A DNA stretch of 64,000 nt. It comes from Maridesulfovibrio sp. Lineage in GTDB: Bacteria > Desulfobacterota > Desulfovibrionia > Desulfovibrionales > Desulfovibrionaceae. Position numbers and translations under genes: made by a program. How positions within the stretch are numbered: the stretch's first letter is position 1; each line of letters opens with the position of its first letter. Shown piece by piece: positions 8,329 to 18,321 of this stretch. Below the pieces are notes generated by a model. That model saw only the letters and a program-made list of their open reading frames with translations. It was not told where the DNA came from and did no database searches. The stretch is from NCBI RefSeq assembly GCF_963667685.1, contig NZ_OY763930.1, positions 1,160,501 to 1,224,500 on the forward strand, written 5' to 3'.

Positions 8329-10809
8329 ATGGAATGTTGTCGTTCACCTCATGAGCAGATGCTCGAAGATAAGATTGCCGGTAAAACCAACCCTTTCCGC
8401 GAAACACATAAACGTGTTTTCAAAATTCTAGATACCATCGAAGGCCTGAAACCCGCCATCGACGTAGAGCGTGCTCTTTACTTCACCAAATCCATGGAAA
8501 AAACCGAAGGCCAGCCCCTGATCCTGCGCTGGGCCAAAGCCATGAAGCACGTTGCTGAAAACATCACTGTATACATTGATGATGACAACCTGCTCTGCGG
8601 TCGTGCCGGTTACCTCGGTCGTTACGGCATCCTCTACCCTGAACTCGACGGTGACTTCCTCGATATGGCTGTTGAAGAACTGCCTAATCGTTCCGGTTCT
8701 CCTTTCTCCATTACTGAAGAAGATGCAAAAATCGTTATCGAAGAAATCGCTCCTTTCTGGAAGGGCAAGACCTACCACGAAGCACTGAATCAGGCTCTTC
8801 CCGAAGAAGTTCACACCCTGACCTACGATGATCCCGAAGGCCTGATCTCCCGCTTCATCGTTAACGAAACATCCTCCTTCCGTTCATCCCTGCAGTGGGT
8901 CCACGACTACGAAAAAATTCTCAAACGCGGTTTCGGCGGCATCCGTGCTGAAGCACAGGAAAGACTCGACGCTCTCGACGAGTTCTCACCCAAAGCCAAC
9001 ACTCAGGATAAGCCTTTCCTCGAAGCTATTGTAATCATCTGCGACGCTATTATCCTTTGGGCTAACCGCCATGCTGACCTTGCTGCTGAAAAAGCTGCTG
9101 AAGAGACTAATCCTGTCCGCAAGGCTGAACTGGAAACCATGGCAGCAGTATGCCGCAATGTTCCTGAAAAGCCTGCAACCAACTTTCACGAAGCAATGCA
9201 GTCCCAGTGGTTCACCCAGATGTTCTCCCGCCTTGAGCAAAAGACCGGTACCATTATCTCCAACGGCCGCATGGACCAGTACCTCTACCCCTATTACGAG
9301 CAGGATGTTGAAGCAGGTATCCTTGACGAAGACAAGGCTATCGAATTCATCGAATGCATGTACGTAGGTATGGCTCAGTTCATCGACCTCTACATCTCCC
9401 CTCAGGGCGGCGCATTCAACGAAGGCTACGCACACTGGGAAGCTGTCACCGTCGGCGGCCAGACAAAAGACGGCCTTGACGCAACCAATGACCTTACTTA
9501 CCTCTTCCTGCGCTCCAAACGTGAATTCCCGCATCACTACCCCGACCTCGCGGCACGTATCCACGCACGCTCCCCGGAACGTTTCCTTGCTGAAGTTGCT
9601 GAAACAATCAAAGAAGGTTCCGGTTTCCCGAAACTGATCAACGATGAAGAAGTAATTCCCCTGCACCTCTCCAAGGGCGCAAAATTCGAAGAAATCTACG
9701 ACTATGCTGTATCCGGCTGCGCAGAAATCAGAATGCCCAACCGTGACACATACACTTCCGGTAACCCATACATCAACTTTGCAGCAGCAGTTGAAATGGT
9801 TCTCTACAACGGAAAGATGCTCAAGTACGGCGACAAACAGCTTTCCATCGAAACCGGCGATCCCTGTTCCTTCAAGACCTGGGATGAGTTCTACGCCGCA
9901 TACAAAGCACAGCATAACAACTTCCTGAAGAACGCTTTCGTTCAGCAGGCTAACGTTATCCGTCTGCGTAAGAACCACTTCGCAACACCTTTCGGTTCCG
10001 CAATGCATGACCTGTGCATGGAAAGCTGCACCGATCTGCACCAGCCCGATGTTCCCGGTGGAATCGACCTCGGTTACTTCGAATTCATGGGCCTCGGTAC
10101 TGTTGTGGACTCCCTCGTGGCCATCAAGAAGCTTGTCTTCGAAGACAAGGTTCTGACCATGGAACAGATTGTTGAAGCTTGCCGTGCAAACTTCGAAGGT
10201 CATGAAGATGTTCGCGCAATGCTCCAGAACGTTCCCTGCTACGGCAACAACGATCCCTACCCGGATTCCATTGCCAAAGACCTTGACGAACTCTGCGTAT
10301 CTTTTGCCAACAAATACCAGATGGAACTCGGCGTGCACCTCGACGTTCGTTACGTGCCTTTCACTTCACACGTACCTTTCGGTAAGGTTGTATCCGCTAC
10401 TCCTAACGGCCGCTACGCATACACTCCGCTTTCCGACGGCTCCTCCGCATCCCACGGCGCAGACAAGAACGGTCCCACCGCGGTTATGCTCTCCAACTAC
10501 ACCACCAAGAACTTCAACTACCGCGAACGTGCAGCACGTCTGGTAAACATCAAGTTCACACCCAAGTGCGTTGAAGGCGAAGAAGGCACCAAGAAGCTGG
10601 TAGACTTCATCCGCACTTACTGCGACCTGCGTCTCTGGCACATCCAGTTCAACGTTGTTAACGCGGATACCCTTAAAAAAGCTCAGGCCAACCCCGAGCA
10701 GTACCGCAACCTCATCGTTCGTATCGCCGGTTACTCAGCATACTTCTGCGATCTGTCCAAAGACCTTCAGGACGACCTGATCAGAAGAACAGCACACGAA
10801 ACCCTCTAG
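8329..10809 (+). CDS. islA: Isethionate sulfite-lyase (glycyl radical enzyme)
   Basis: An 826-residue glycyl radical enzyme that cleaves the C-S bond of isethionate to sulfite and acetaldehyde in the cytoplasm under anoxic conditions. The start at 8329 is set by AGGAG eight bases upstream; an ATG at 8287 lacks one. Catalytic Cys464 and Glu466 lie in GCAEIR, and the radical Gly801 in RIAGYS. Arg185, Gln189, Trp370, Arg674 and Phe678 occupy the places of R189, Q193, W374, R678 and F682 of Bilophila IslA (numbering from memory, constant offset of four), which separates it from pyruvate formate-lyase and choline lyase. It is preceded by a sigma-54 promoter and followed by a terminator before its activase gene islB. 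Codon use is strongly biased toward C-ending codons, suggesting high expression. Confidence 0.93.
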   Translation: MECCRSPHEQMLEDKIAGKTNPFRETHKRVFKILDTIEGLKPAIDVERALYFTKSMEKTEGQPLILRWAKAMKHVAENITVYIDDDNLLCGRAGYLGRYGILYPELDGDFLDMAVEELPNRSGSPFSITEEDAKIVIEEIAPFWKGKTYHEALNQALPEEVHTLTYDDPEGLISRFIVNETSSFRSSLQWVHDYEKILKRGFGGIRAEAQERLDALDEFSPKANTQDKPFLEAIVIICDAIILWANRHADLAAEKAAEETNPVRKAELETMAAVCRNVPEKPATNFHEAMQSQWFTQMFSRLEQKTGTIISNGRMDQYLYPYYEQDVEAGILDEDKAIEFIECMYVGMAQFIDLYISPQGGAFNEGYAHWEAVTVGGQTKDGLDATNDLTYLFLRSKREFPHHYPDLAARIHARSPERFLAEVAETIKEGSGFPKLINDEEVIPLHLSKGAKFEEIYDYAVSGCAEIRMPNRDTYTSGNPYINFAAAVEMVLYNGKMLKYGDKQLSIETGDPCSFKTWDEFYAAYKAQHNNFLKNAFVQQANVIRLRKNHFATPFGSAMHDLCMESCTDLHQPDVPGGIDLGYFEFMGLGTVVDSLVAIKKLVFEDKVLTMEQIVEACRANFEGHEDVRAMLQNVPCYGNNDPYPDSIAKDLDELCVSFANKYQMELGVHLDVRYVPFTSHVPFGKVVSATPNGRYAYTPLSDGSSASHGADKNGPTAVMLSNYTTKNFNYRERAARLVNIKFTPKCVEGEEGTKKLVDFIRTYCDLRLWHIQFNVVNADTLKKAQANPEQYRNLIVRIAGYSAYFCDLSKDLQDDLIRRTAHETL

Positions 10810-10855
10810 AGCTTAAAGATAATCAACACCCTTTAAGGCCTCTTACGTGAGCCCT

Positions 10856-10894
10856 GTCGGCGGGCTGATCCTCCTCAGCCCGCCGACTTTTTTT
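10856..10894 (+). terminator. Rho-independent terminator between islA and islB
   Basis: GTCGGCGGGCTGA (10856-10868) pairs perfectly with TCAGCCCGCCGAC (10875-10887), followed by seven T. It probably lowers islB expression relative to islA. The remaining 200 bp up to islB show no gene. Confidence 0.9.
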
Positions 10895-11090
10895 AAGAAT
10901 GCCTACCGGCGGTCCCTCCGGGGGCTTAAACCCTTTTTGAAAAAAGTGTTTAAGAATCCCAAAAACTTTTATCGGGCTTCGCTGTATGTGCCATGCAAAA
11001 CGTTGTTAATTTGGCATCTTTAAATACCAATAAAAATTTTCATTTCGTCCGTCGTAGAGACAACCTCGGGCTGAATAAGGCAATTACACA

Positions 11091-12023
11091 ATGAGTTCTC
11101 TTCTTGATAAAAAGCAGACCGGCATAGTTTTCAGCGTCCAGAAATATTCCGTTCACGACGGTCCGGGAATCAGGACTCTCGTATTCCTCAAAGGCTGTCC
11201 CCTGCGTTGCGCATGGTGTTCCAACCCCGAATCACAGAGCTTCAAGCCTGAACTGGCCTATAACCGCAACAAGTGCCTCGGTATCGATAAGTGTACCCGT
11301 TGTGTGGACCACTGTTCTTCCGGTGCCATCACTTTCGGCGAGGACGATAAAATAGATCTTGATCATGATCTGGCTAAGAATGAGCTGCATCTCGCCAAGA
11401 CCTGCCCCAATGATGCAATTATCGTTTACGGAGAAGAGCAGACTGTGGATAAAGTCCTGAAACGCGTAGAGGAAGACGAAATGTTCTACGCCCGGTCCGG
11501 TGGCGGCATGACCATCTCCGGCGGAGAACCGTTCGCACAGCCGGAATTCGCACTTCCCCTGCTGCGAGAAGCTCGCCGCAGACATATCAACACAGCAGTT
11601 GAAACCTGTGGTGCTGCAAAATGGGAAACCATTGAAGAATGCATGCCCTACATCAACACTCTCATGTTCGACATCAAGTCCATGAACAAAGAAAAGCACA
11701 AGAAATTCACCGGTCATTCCAACGAAGCCATCATCGAGAACCTGAAAAAAATCAGGGAACATTTCCCCAAAACCAAAATCAGGGTCCGCACCCCCATAAT
11801 TCCCGGCTTCAATGACAGCGAAGAAGACATCGCTGAAATTATCAAATTCATTTCTGAACTTCCCGGCGAGAAATGTGAGTACGAAGCCCTCGAATACCAC
11901 CGCATGGGGCAGCCAAAATACGAGAATCTCGGCCGCGAATACCCTCTCGATGCAGCAACAATGCTGGATGGGGAAGTTTTCACCAAAATCAAAACTCTGG
12001 TGGACAGGTATAATAAATTTTAA
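11091..12023 (+). CDS. islB: Isethionate sulfite-lyase activating enzyme (radical SAM)
   Basis: A 310-residue glycyl-radical-enzyme activase. Cys36, Cys40 and Cys43 (CPLRCAWC) bind the radical SAM [4Fe-4S] cluster, and further cysteines (CLGIDKCTRCVDHC near 63-76, and a Cys near 103) form the ferredoxin-like insert typical of the GRE activases of IslB/CutD/HpdA type. The SAM-binding GGE motif is SGGEPF near 143. It generates the Gly801 radical on IslA. Spacing from islA is 281 bp with a terminator between, so it is transcribed by read-through or from its own weak promoter. No strong ribosome-binding site is visible. Confidence 0.92.
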   Translation: MSSLLDKKQTGIVFSVQKYSVHDGPGIRTLVFLKGCPLRCAWCSNPESQSFKPELAYNRNKCLGIDKCTRCVDHCSSGAITFGEDDKIDLDHDLAKNELHLAKTCPNDAIIVYGEEQTVDKVLKRVEEDEMFYARSGGGMTISGGEPFAQPEFALPLLREARRRHINTAVETCGAAKWETIEECMPYINTLMFDIKSMNKEKHKKFTGHSNEAIIENLKKIREHFPKTKIRVRTPIIPGFNDSEEDIAEIIKFISELPGEKCEYEALEYHRMGQPKYENLGREYPLDAATMLDGEVFTKIKTLVDRYNKF

Positions 12024-12168
12024 TCCGTGGCGAAACGGGGACGGATGGGTGTGGTTTGTGGATTTGAGTGCATAGCATCCTCTTTAGCTTCATCCGTTCC
12101 CGTAAATACTACTGTCCGCCATCTGCGGTCTTAAAATACGGCATAATCTTTCACACTCTGCAGCACCA

Positions 12169-12221
12169 CGGGATATCTCCGGTCAGCACCCCTTCACGCT
12201 AACCGTACCGGGGATATCCCG
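12169..12221. terminator. Long hairpin downstream of islB
   Basis: CGGGATATCTCCGG (12169-12182) pairs with CCGGGGATATCCCG (12208-12221) with one T-G pair and a 25-base loop. No T run follows, so it may be a structured mRNA end or a bidirectional element rather than a simple terminator. Confidence 0.5.
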
Positions 12222-12248
12222 GCAGGGTAATTTAGGTCGGCAAACCCG

Positions 12249-12282
12249 GATATGCCCCGCAACTTTTGGCGCGGGGCATATC
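12249..12282. terminator. Second hairpin between islB and the mscS-type gene
   Basis: GATATGCCCCGC (12249-12260) is perfectly complementary to GCGGGGCATATC (12271-12282). It lies between two convergent genes and could end both transcripts. Confidence 0.6.
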
Positions 12283-12319
12283 GATTGACTACAGTTGAAA
12301 ACCCGAGAAAAATTTAATT

Positions 12320-13501
12320 CTATTTATCCTCGGGGCGGACAAAATTCTCGGCAACAACTCCGGGAACTTCCTCTATGTAAATAGACTGTGATGGGAAAGC
12401 GAAACCTGCCCCGGCCTCGACCTCAACTATTTCCTTGATACGATAGGCCAGATTTTCTCTTATCTTCAGCCACTCCATCCAATTCGTAGTTTTGGTGAAT
12501 GCATAAAGCTGAAAGTCTATTGACGAATCACCGAACTGAACCACACGCATAAAAGTGGAAACCTCAGGCGGCTGGGCATAATCTTCATTTCCCAGAATAT
12601 ACTCCATTACCCTTTCTTGTATCAGCTTAAGCTGCTCGGTTGTTGTGCGGTACTCAACACCGATAGTCCAAAGAATACGCCTGTGGCTCATCTTGCTGAA
12701 ATTTATCAGGCAATTATCGGAAAGGGTTGAATTTGGGACATATACAGGAGCCTTATCAAAACGGCGGATACGGGTGGACCTAAATCCGATAAATTCAACT
12801 GTGCCATCAACTTTTCCATCAACAGTAACCCAATCCCCCACGTCAAACCGGCTCTCTGCAATAATGGAAATTCCGGCAATAATATTCTGAAAAAGATCTT
12901 TCGCACCCAAGGCAACAGCCACACTGAAAAGACCGAGACCTGTAAGAATAGGTCCGATATCAATACCGAAAAGTTCAAGAATACTTGCCGCCCCCATCAG
13001 AACGACAACAAACTTAACCAGCTTGATAAGCCAGTCTACAAGAGATGGAGTAAGAACTTTCTCAAGTTTGCGAAAAATTTTGGTCGCCACGGAAACAAGA
13101 TTGAATAGAGCCCAAAATAACACAAATAGGATTAAAGCCTTAACAATCGTATTAGTAAACTTCTCCACAGGCATGGGGAAATCAACACATTGATCGGCAA
13201 AGAACAGTCCCAGCACAACAGGGATAAAACGGATAGGCTCGGCCAGAGCCTTCAAAACACTGCCTCCGCCACGCGTATCATGCTTTTCCAGAATATTCTG
13301 CAAACGGTTCATAGTGAACTTTGTAAGAAACCGCCGAAGAATCAGAAAAAGAAGCAATATACCTATTGCCTGCCCAATACTGATTAGACTTGCTCCAGAT
13401 ATTCCATTTTGCCAGATGTCCAGCCCAAACTCTTTAACATGCTCAAACCAGTCGAACACTGTTGAATGGTCGACTTGAACAGAATCAGTTGCGTTATTCA
13501 T
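12320..13501 (-). CDS. MscS-family mechanosensitive channel
   Basis: A 393-residue inner-membrane channel with four to five spans. The pore helix region is LTGLGLFSVAVALGAKDLFQNIIAGI (about 180-205), matching the Gly/Ala-packed TM3 of MscS, and is followed by the beta domain (FDVGDWVTVDGKVDGTVEFIGFRSTRIR) and the alpha-beta cytoplasmic cage. The N-terminus has a periplasmic or peripheral stretch of about 45 residues. It should release solutes on hypo-osmotic shock. It is convergent with islB and is not obviously part of the sulfonate regulon, although it lies inside it. Confidence 0.88.
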   Translation of the reverse strand: MNNATDSVQVDHSTVFDWFEHVKEFGLDIWQNGISGASLISIGQAIGILLLFLILRRFLTKFTMNRLQNILEKHDTRGGGSVLKALAEPIRFIPVVLGLFFADQCVDFPMPVEKFTNTIVKALILFVLFWALFNLVSVATKIFRKLEKVLTPSLVDWLIKLVKFVVVLMGAASILELFGIDIGPILTGLGLFSVAVALGAKDLFQNIIAGISIIAESRFDVGDWVTVDGKVDGTVEFIGFRSTRIRRFDKAPVYVPNSTLSDNCLINFSKMSHRRILWTIGVEYRTTTEQLKLIQERVMEYILGNEDYAQPPEVSTFMRVVQFGDSSIDFQLYAFTKTTNWMEWLKIRENLAYRIKEIVEVEAGAGFAFPSQSIYIEEVPGVVAENFVRPEDK

Positions 13502-13600
13502 GAGGATCTCCCACCCTAAGGTTTAGAAAAATATCTTAGAGATTAGCAAAGATACAAAGCATGTCAACGCAACACAGTCTTTTTAGAATATATTAAGAAA

Positions 13601-13626
13601 AGGGCTTGCGATTACTCGCAAGCCCT
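13601..13626 (-). terminator. Terminator of the sigma-54 activator gene
   Basis: AGGGCTTGCGA (13601-13611) pairs with TCGCAAGCCCT (13616-13626), with a four-base loop. On the minus strand a T-rich tail follows, so it serves the gene ending at 13663. Confidence 0.8.
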
Positions 13627-13662
13627 TTAAATTTTGAACAACAATTACTCAGCTGCTTTCCA

Positions 13663-15093
13663 TCAAATCTCAACTCCGGCTTTCTTCAATTTCCTGAAAA
13701 CAGTGGTCCTGTTGACATTTAAAGCCTTTGCCGCCTTGGGTATTGAGCCGTGAATCTTCACAGCATTCAACAGTACCTGCATCTCAAATTCAGCCATTAT
13801 TTCCTTAAGGTCCATACCGCCGTAACCGTCGATATTCAGTTCCAGTTTTTGCGAAACCTTGGATACAGCACTTTTCTCAATCATGGCTGTGGGCAGATTT
13901 TCAACTTGGATAAGGTTGTTGTCGCAGGTGACAACCAGGCTGTGGATCAGGTTCTCCAGCTCGCGGATGTTACCGGGCCAGCGGTAGTTGAGCATGACCT
14001 CCTCTGCATAGGCAGAAAGGCGGACCTGCCTTTTGTAGCGAGTGTTGAACTGTTTGATAAAAAATCTGATGATGGCATGCAGATCCTCCCCACGGTCACG
14101 CAGGGGGGGGATATTGATAACCGCGACCTGCAAACGGTAAAAAAGATCGCTGCGAAAGTTCCCGTTTTCGACTTCTTCCTCAAGATTCCTGTTAGTGGCG
14201 GCAATAATCCGCACATCGATCTTACGGGCCTTGGTGGCTCCGACCCGCTGGATTTCTCCGTCCTGCAGAACACGCAACAGCTTGCCCTGCATGGGCATGG
14301 GCAGTTCACCTATCTCATCAAGAAAAAGGGTGCCCTTGTCTGCCATTTCAAACAACCCGAGCTTGCCCTTTGAATCTGCCCCGGAAAAGGCTCCGGGCGC
14401 GTAACCGAACAACTCCGATTCAATTAAATTCTCCGGAATGCATGTACAATCGACTTTAAAAAATGAATTCTTCTTGCGCTTGCTGTGATCGTGCATCTCG
14501 CGGGCCATGACATCCTTACCAACTCCTGTTTCGCCAAGGTAAAGGACAGTAGCATCTGTCTTGGCGACCCGCTGCACCTGTGTAAATAAATCTTTCATCA
14601 CTTTGCTTTGCGGCGCAAGATAAAGGGTTTCAGGCTTCTGGCTGATACCGTGCTGGTATTTATCGATCAACTGCCTCTGTGCAGCGACCTGATCCTTCAG
14701 CTGTGTGATAAGGGCGATGTCGCGAACATAGGTGACAACAAGCTCTACGTCTTCATCGTAATCAAAGATAGGGTGCGCGGTAAGTACAACCCTGCGCCCC
14801 TTACCGGTGATCTGCACGGTGGTGGAAGTCTTCTTGGACTGCACAACTTCGGAGTTCAAGACCACATCAAACACCCCTTCCTCAACAAGATCCTTTACAT
14901 TCCTGCCAAGAAGATCACGGGCGTCCAATCCTGTCAGATTCTCATACATGGTGTTTACAGCCAATGTCTCCCCATCCTTGTTGGAGATATAGAGACCATC
15001 ACTCATGGTATCAAAGACCTGGCAGAGGTAATTGGATATTATGTACTTATATTTCTGGGAAATTCTTTTGGGGTAAGCTTCTTCATTCTTCAT
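13663..15093 (-). CDS. Sigma-54-dependent activator of the isethionate regulon (PAS-AAA+-Fis)
   Basis: A 476-residue enhancer-binding protein with a PAS domain at about 20-135, an AAA+ domain at about 165-395 (Walker A GETGVGKD, Walker B TLFLDEIGELP) and a Fis-type helix-turn-helix at the end (IPKAAKALNVNRTTVFRKLKK). The sigma-54 contact loop reads GAFSGA rather than GAFTGA, a conservative change. It lies between islAB and the transporter genes, and the three sigma-54 promoters at 8244, 15875 and 17174 are its probable targets; the repeat GTGCA-N5-TGCAAC is a candidate binding site. The PAS domain may sense isethionate, a product, or redox state. tauE is 17 bp upstream in the same direction, so both probably share a transcript. 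Confidence 0.88.
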   Translation of the reverse strand: MKNEEAYPKRISQKYKYIISNYLCQVFDTMSDGLYISNKDGETLAVNTMYENLTGLDARDLLGRNVKDLVEEGVFDVVLNSEVVQSKKTSTTVQITGKGRRVVLTAHPIFDYDEDVELVVTYVRDIALITQLKDQVAAQRQLIDKYQHGISQKPETLYLAPQSKVMKDLFTQVQRVAKTDATVLYLGETGVGKDVMAREMHDHSKRKKNSFFKVDCTCIPENLIESELFGYAPGAFSGADSKGKLGLFEMADKGTLFLDEIGELPMPMQGKLLRVLQDGEIQRVGATKARKIDVRIIAATNRNLEEEVENGNFRSDLFYRLQVAVINIPPLRDRGEDLHAIIRFFIKQFNTRYKRQVRLSAYAEEVMLNYRWPGNIRELENLIHSLVVTCDNNLIQVENLPTAMIEKSAVSKVSQKLELNIDGYGGMDLKEIMAEFEMQVLLNAVKIHGSIPKAAKALNVNRTTVFRKLKKAGVEI

Positions 15094-15110
15094 GGCTCAA
15101 ATCCTGTTAC

Positions 15111-15836
15111 TTAAATGCAGGAATACAAAATAGAACTGCCTGCGAATAAAATTAGTGCCAGAAGCACCTTACGACTGGTCTCTTTTTTAAAGTTACGCGA
15201 ACAGCGTATGCCCACCCAGCCACCGGCCAGCGCGGCAGGACCGGCAGCCAGAAAATAGGCCAGAGTCTGCATGTTTTGCAAGCCGGCAGATATCTGCCCG
15301 GAAAGTATGGCAAATCCCGTCAGGATAAAACATGCCCCCAATGTTCCCTTTGCTGCATCCGCAGTCCAGCCGGACATGGCCGTATAGACAGCCAGCGGCG
15401 GACCGTTAAACCCTAATGCCGAACCGAAAAATGTGGAAAGACTCCCGGCAAGCATGCCCCAACGGGAATCAAGACCGCCCGGGCCTCTCTTTTCAAGGAA
15501 CAGAGCGTAAAAAGCATAACAGATCAAAAAGACAGCCATCAGCATTTTCAAAGTCTCGTTGGGCAGAGAGCTGATCATATAAATCCCGGCAACGGTTCCA
15601 CCAATACCGCCGATAAAAATATACCGCAGATCAGGCCACTGAATATATTGCCTGAAATTCCAGCCTAATTGCAGATTGATGCTGAGCACTATCAATGTTG
15701 AGCTGGGGACCGCCACATTCAAGGGGATGAACGGAACCACAATAGGCATGGCAACCATGGCCGCCCCCAACCCGGCTATATGATTAACCACCCCGGCTAT
15801 AAACCACGCTCCAACGTATATAAGTAAGTCTTCCAT
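15111..15836 (-). CDS. TauE/SafE-family membrane exporter
   Basis: A 241-residue membrane protein with seven to eight spans and the repeated DUF81 layout (GxGAAMVAMPIVVPFIPL in the first half, GSALGFNGPPLAVY in the second), typical of the TauE/SafE family. Members are linked to sulfite or sulfoacetate export in sulfonate degraders. Here it could release excess sulfite made by IslA, which is inference from position. It heads a two-gene unit with the sigma-54 activator. No convincing ribosome-binding site precedes the ATG at 15836. Confidence 0.8.
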   Translation of the reverse strand: MEDLLIYVGAWFIAGVVNHIAGLGAAMVAMPIVVPFIPLNVAVPSSTLIVLSINLQLGWNFRQYIQWPDLRYIFIGGIGGTVAGIYMISSLPNETLKMLMAVFLICYAFYALFLEKRGPGGLDSRWGMLAGSLSTFFGSALGFNGPPLAVYTAMSGWTADAAKGTLGACFILTGFAILSGQISAGLQNMQTLAYFLAAGPAALAGGWVGIRCSRNFKKETSRKVLLALILFAGSSILYSCI

Positions 15837-15874
15837 ATTTTTGTCTTAGCAATTTTTCTGCCATCATTTTTGAT

Positions 15875-15890
15875 TGGCATCATGCTTGCT
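15875..15890 (+). promoter_or_regulatory. Sigma-54 promoter of the amidohydrolase-like gene
   Basis: TGGCAT-CATGC-TTGCT matches the -24/-12 consensus with one mismatch and correct spacing. Transcription should begin near 15901, leaving a leader of about 36 bases. Confidence 0.75.
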
Positions 15891-15936
15891 CAAAGCGAGA
15901 CATAATTTCGCATTAATACTTTTAAGGAGTAACCAA

Positions 15937-16773
15937 ATGAACATTATCGACTTCAGATTCAGACCCAATACCCCCGAAGTAATCAACGGCATTGCCAACA
16001 GTGCAATGTTCAAGGATCTTTGTGAAGCAATTGAATTCCACAAACAGAAGCCCGAACCGTTTGAAGACATCATTAAAGGGCTGGACGAAAATAATGTAGT
16101 CAAAGCTGTAATCACCGGCCGCGACTGCGAAACAACATATGCATCCATGGCCAACGGCAACGGCGCATTACTCGATTTTTGCAAAAAATGTCCCGAAAAA
16201 TTCATTGGTTACTGGGGTATCGACCCGCACAAGGGCATGGTCGCTATCCGCGACCTGCAAAAGGCTGTAACTGAAAATGACTCAATCCGCGGTGCTGCTG
16301 TCGACCCGTACCTAGCCAAGATTTACCCCAACGACGCCAAGTACTACCCTGTTTACTCCAAATGCTGTGAACTTGAGATCCCCATTATTTTCACAACCGG
16401 AACCGCAAGCTTTGTACCCGGCGCAGTCATCGACCACGTAGCACCTCGCTATATCGACTTTGTCGCCCGCGACTTCCCGGAACTGAAAATCATCATGAGC
16501 CACGGCGGTTACCCATGGGTAAATGAAGCGATCATCGTAACCCAGCGCAACAAAAACGTTTTCATGGAAATATCCGAATATGAGCTCTGGCCTCAAGCAG
16601 AAGCCTATGTGCAGGCGGCAAACACAATCATCGGCGATAAGCTTATGTTCGCTTCCGCGCATCCTTTCATTGACTACCGTGAGCAGCTTGAGAAATACGC
16701 AAATCTACCCTTCGAAAAAGATATTTACGAGAACGTCATGTATAATAACGCAGCCAGAGTTCTCGGCCTTTAA
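15937..16773 (+). CDS. Amidohydrolase-2-like protein lacking the HxH metal motif
   Basis: A 278-residue TIM-barrel protein of the ACMSD/amidohydrolase-2 superfamily. The start at 15937 is fixed by AAGGAG nine bases upstream. The first strand reads IIDFRFRP, where metal-binding members have DxHxHP, so both N-terminal histidines are replaced by arginine. A His is kept in MSHGGYPW (near 191), and ASAHPF occupies the usual C-terminal Asp position. It therefore either works without metal or binds it differently. Its own sigma-54 promoter places it in the isethionate regulon. A role on an acetaldehyde or sulfonate adduct can be imagined but is not shown by the sequence. Confidence 0.75.
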   Translation: MNIIDFRFRPNTPEVINGIANSAMFKDLCEAIEFHKQKPEPFEDIIKGLDENNVVKAVITGRDCETTYASMANGNGALLDFCKKCPEKFIGYWGIDPHKGMVAIRDLQKAVTENDSIRGAAVDPYLAKIYPNDAKYYPVYSKCCELEIPIIFTTGTASFVPGAVIDHVAPRYIDFVARDFPELKIIMSHGGYPWVNEAIIVTQRNKNVFMEISEYELWPQAEAYVQAANTIIGDKLMFASAHPFIDYREQLEKYANLPFEKDIYENVMYNNAARVLGL

Positions 16774-16820
16774 TATTCCATTATAAAGACCTCACTAACA
16801 AAAAACTGCTCCACACAGTT

Positions 16821-16851
16821 ACCCCCGAATAGTTTTCTTTTCGGGGGTTTT
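16821..16851 (+). terminator. Terminator after the amidohydrolase-like gene
   Basis: ACCCCCGAA (16821-16829) pairs with TTCGGGGGT (16840-16848), followed by a T-rich tail. Confidence 0.85.
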
Positions 16852-16879
16852 CCTTTATAATTAGGTACTTATCAATGAT

Positions 16880-16995
16880 GTGCAATTATGCAACCCGGTG
16901 CATTATTGCAACACCTACATAGTATCCCTCAGGAATTCAAGTAAATATCATCAGCTGTTCTCTTACATATCTAACCCAGGTTGCCGTTTTGCAAC
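16880..16995. promoter_or_regulatory. Putative activator sites upstream of dctP
   Basis: GTGCAATTATGCAAC (16880-16894) and GTGCATTATTGCAAC (16898-16912) are tandem copies of the motif also found before islA. A looser palindrome, GTTGCCGTTTTGCAAC, lies at 16980-16995. All are 180-295 bp upstream of the sigma-54 promoter, as expected for enhancer-binding-protein sites. No gene was seen in the gap 16774-17260. Confidence 0.65.
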
Positions 16996-17173
16996 GAGGT
17001 TTACAAAATCAAGCTCCCCCGGTATCCAAAGCGCACCTGATCCGGATGTGAACTTTTTCACCTTCTGCCCGCAACTAGCTCCTTATACTCTGTACGTTAA
17101 GAACAGGTGACAAGCTTCTTTTTAGATTTCCCACGATTTCACAGACCTCTAAAATAAATGGAGCGAGCACTCA

Positions 17174-17189
17174 TGGCACAGCAATTGCT
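17174..17189 (+). promoter_or_regulatory. Sigma-54 promoter of dctP-dctQM
   Basis: TGGCAC-AGCAA-TTGCT is a perfect match to the -24/-12 consensus. Transcription should begin near 17201. Confidence 0.88.
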
Positions 17190-17239
17190 CAATGTGAAAA
17201 AAATGGCAAAGCCAGATTTGTGTTAACCAAAACAATTAA

Positions 17240-18283
<1,044 letters not shown>

Positions 18284-18321
18284 GGCTTATTCGGACAATT
18301 TCAGAAGAAGGGTAGATTATT

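Noticed and set aside
8986-10338. A 450-codon open frame antisense to islA, and similar long antisense frames in islB (11232-11900), rimO (46807-47484), the amidase gene (54448-55146) and the sulfotransferase gene (24990-25973)
   Set aside because: They mirror the strong codon bias of the real genes on the other strand, have no ribosome-binding sites or recognisable domains, and the sense proteins are full-length and conserved.
8329-10809. Pyruvate formate-lyase or choline trimethylamine-lyase
   Set aside because: The active-site residues match isethionate sulfite-lyase at every recalled position, there is a single catalytic Cys, and the context is a sulfonate-type TRAP transporter and a TauE-type exporter.
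12023-12320. Small RNA or riboswitch formed by the two hairpins after islB
   Set aside because: No known riboswitch core or promoter could be recognised; two hairpins between convergent genes are adequately explained as transcript ends.
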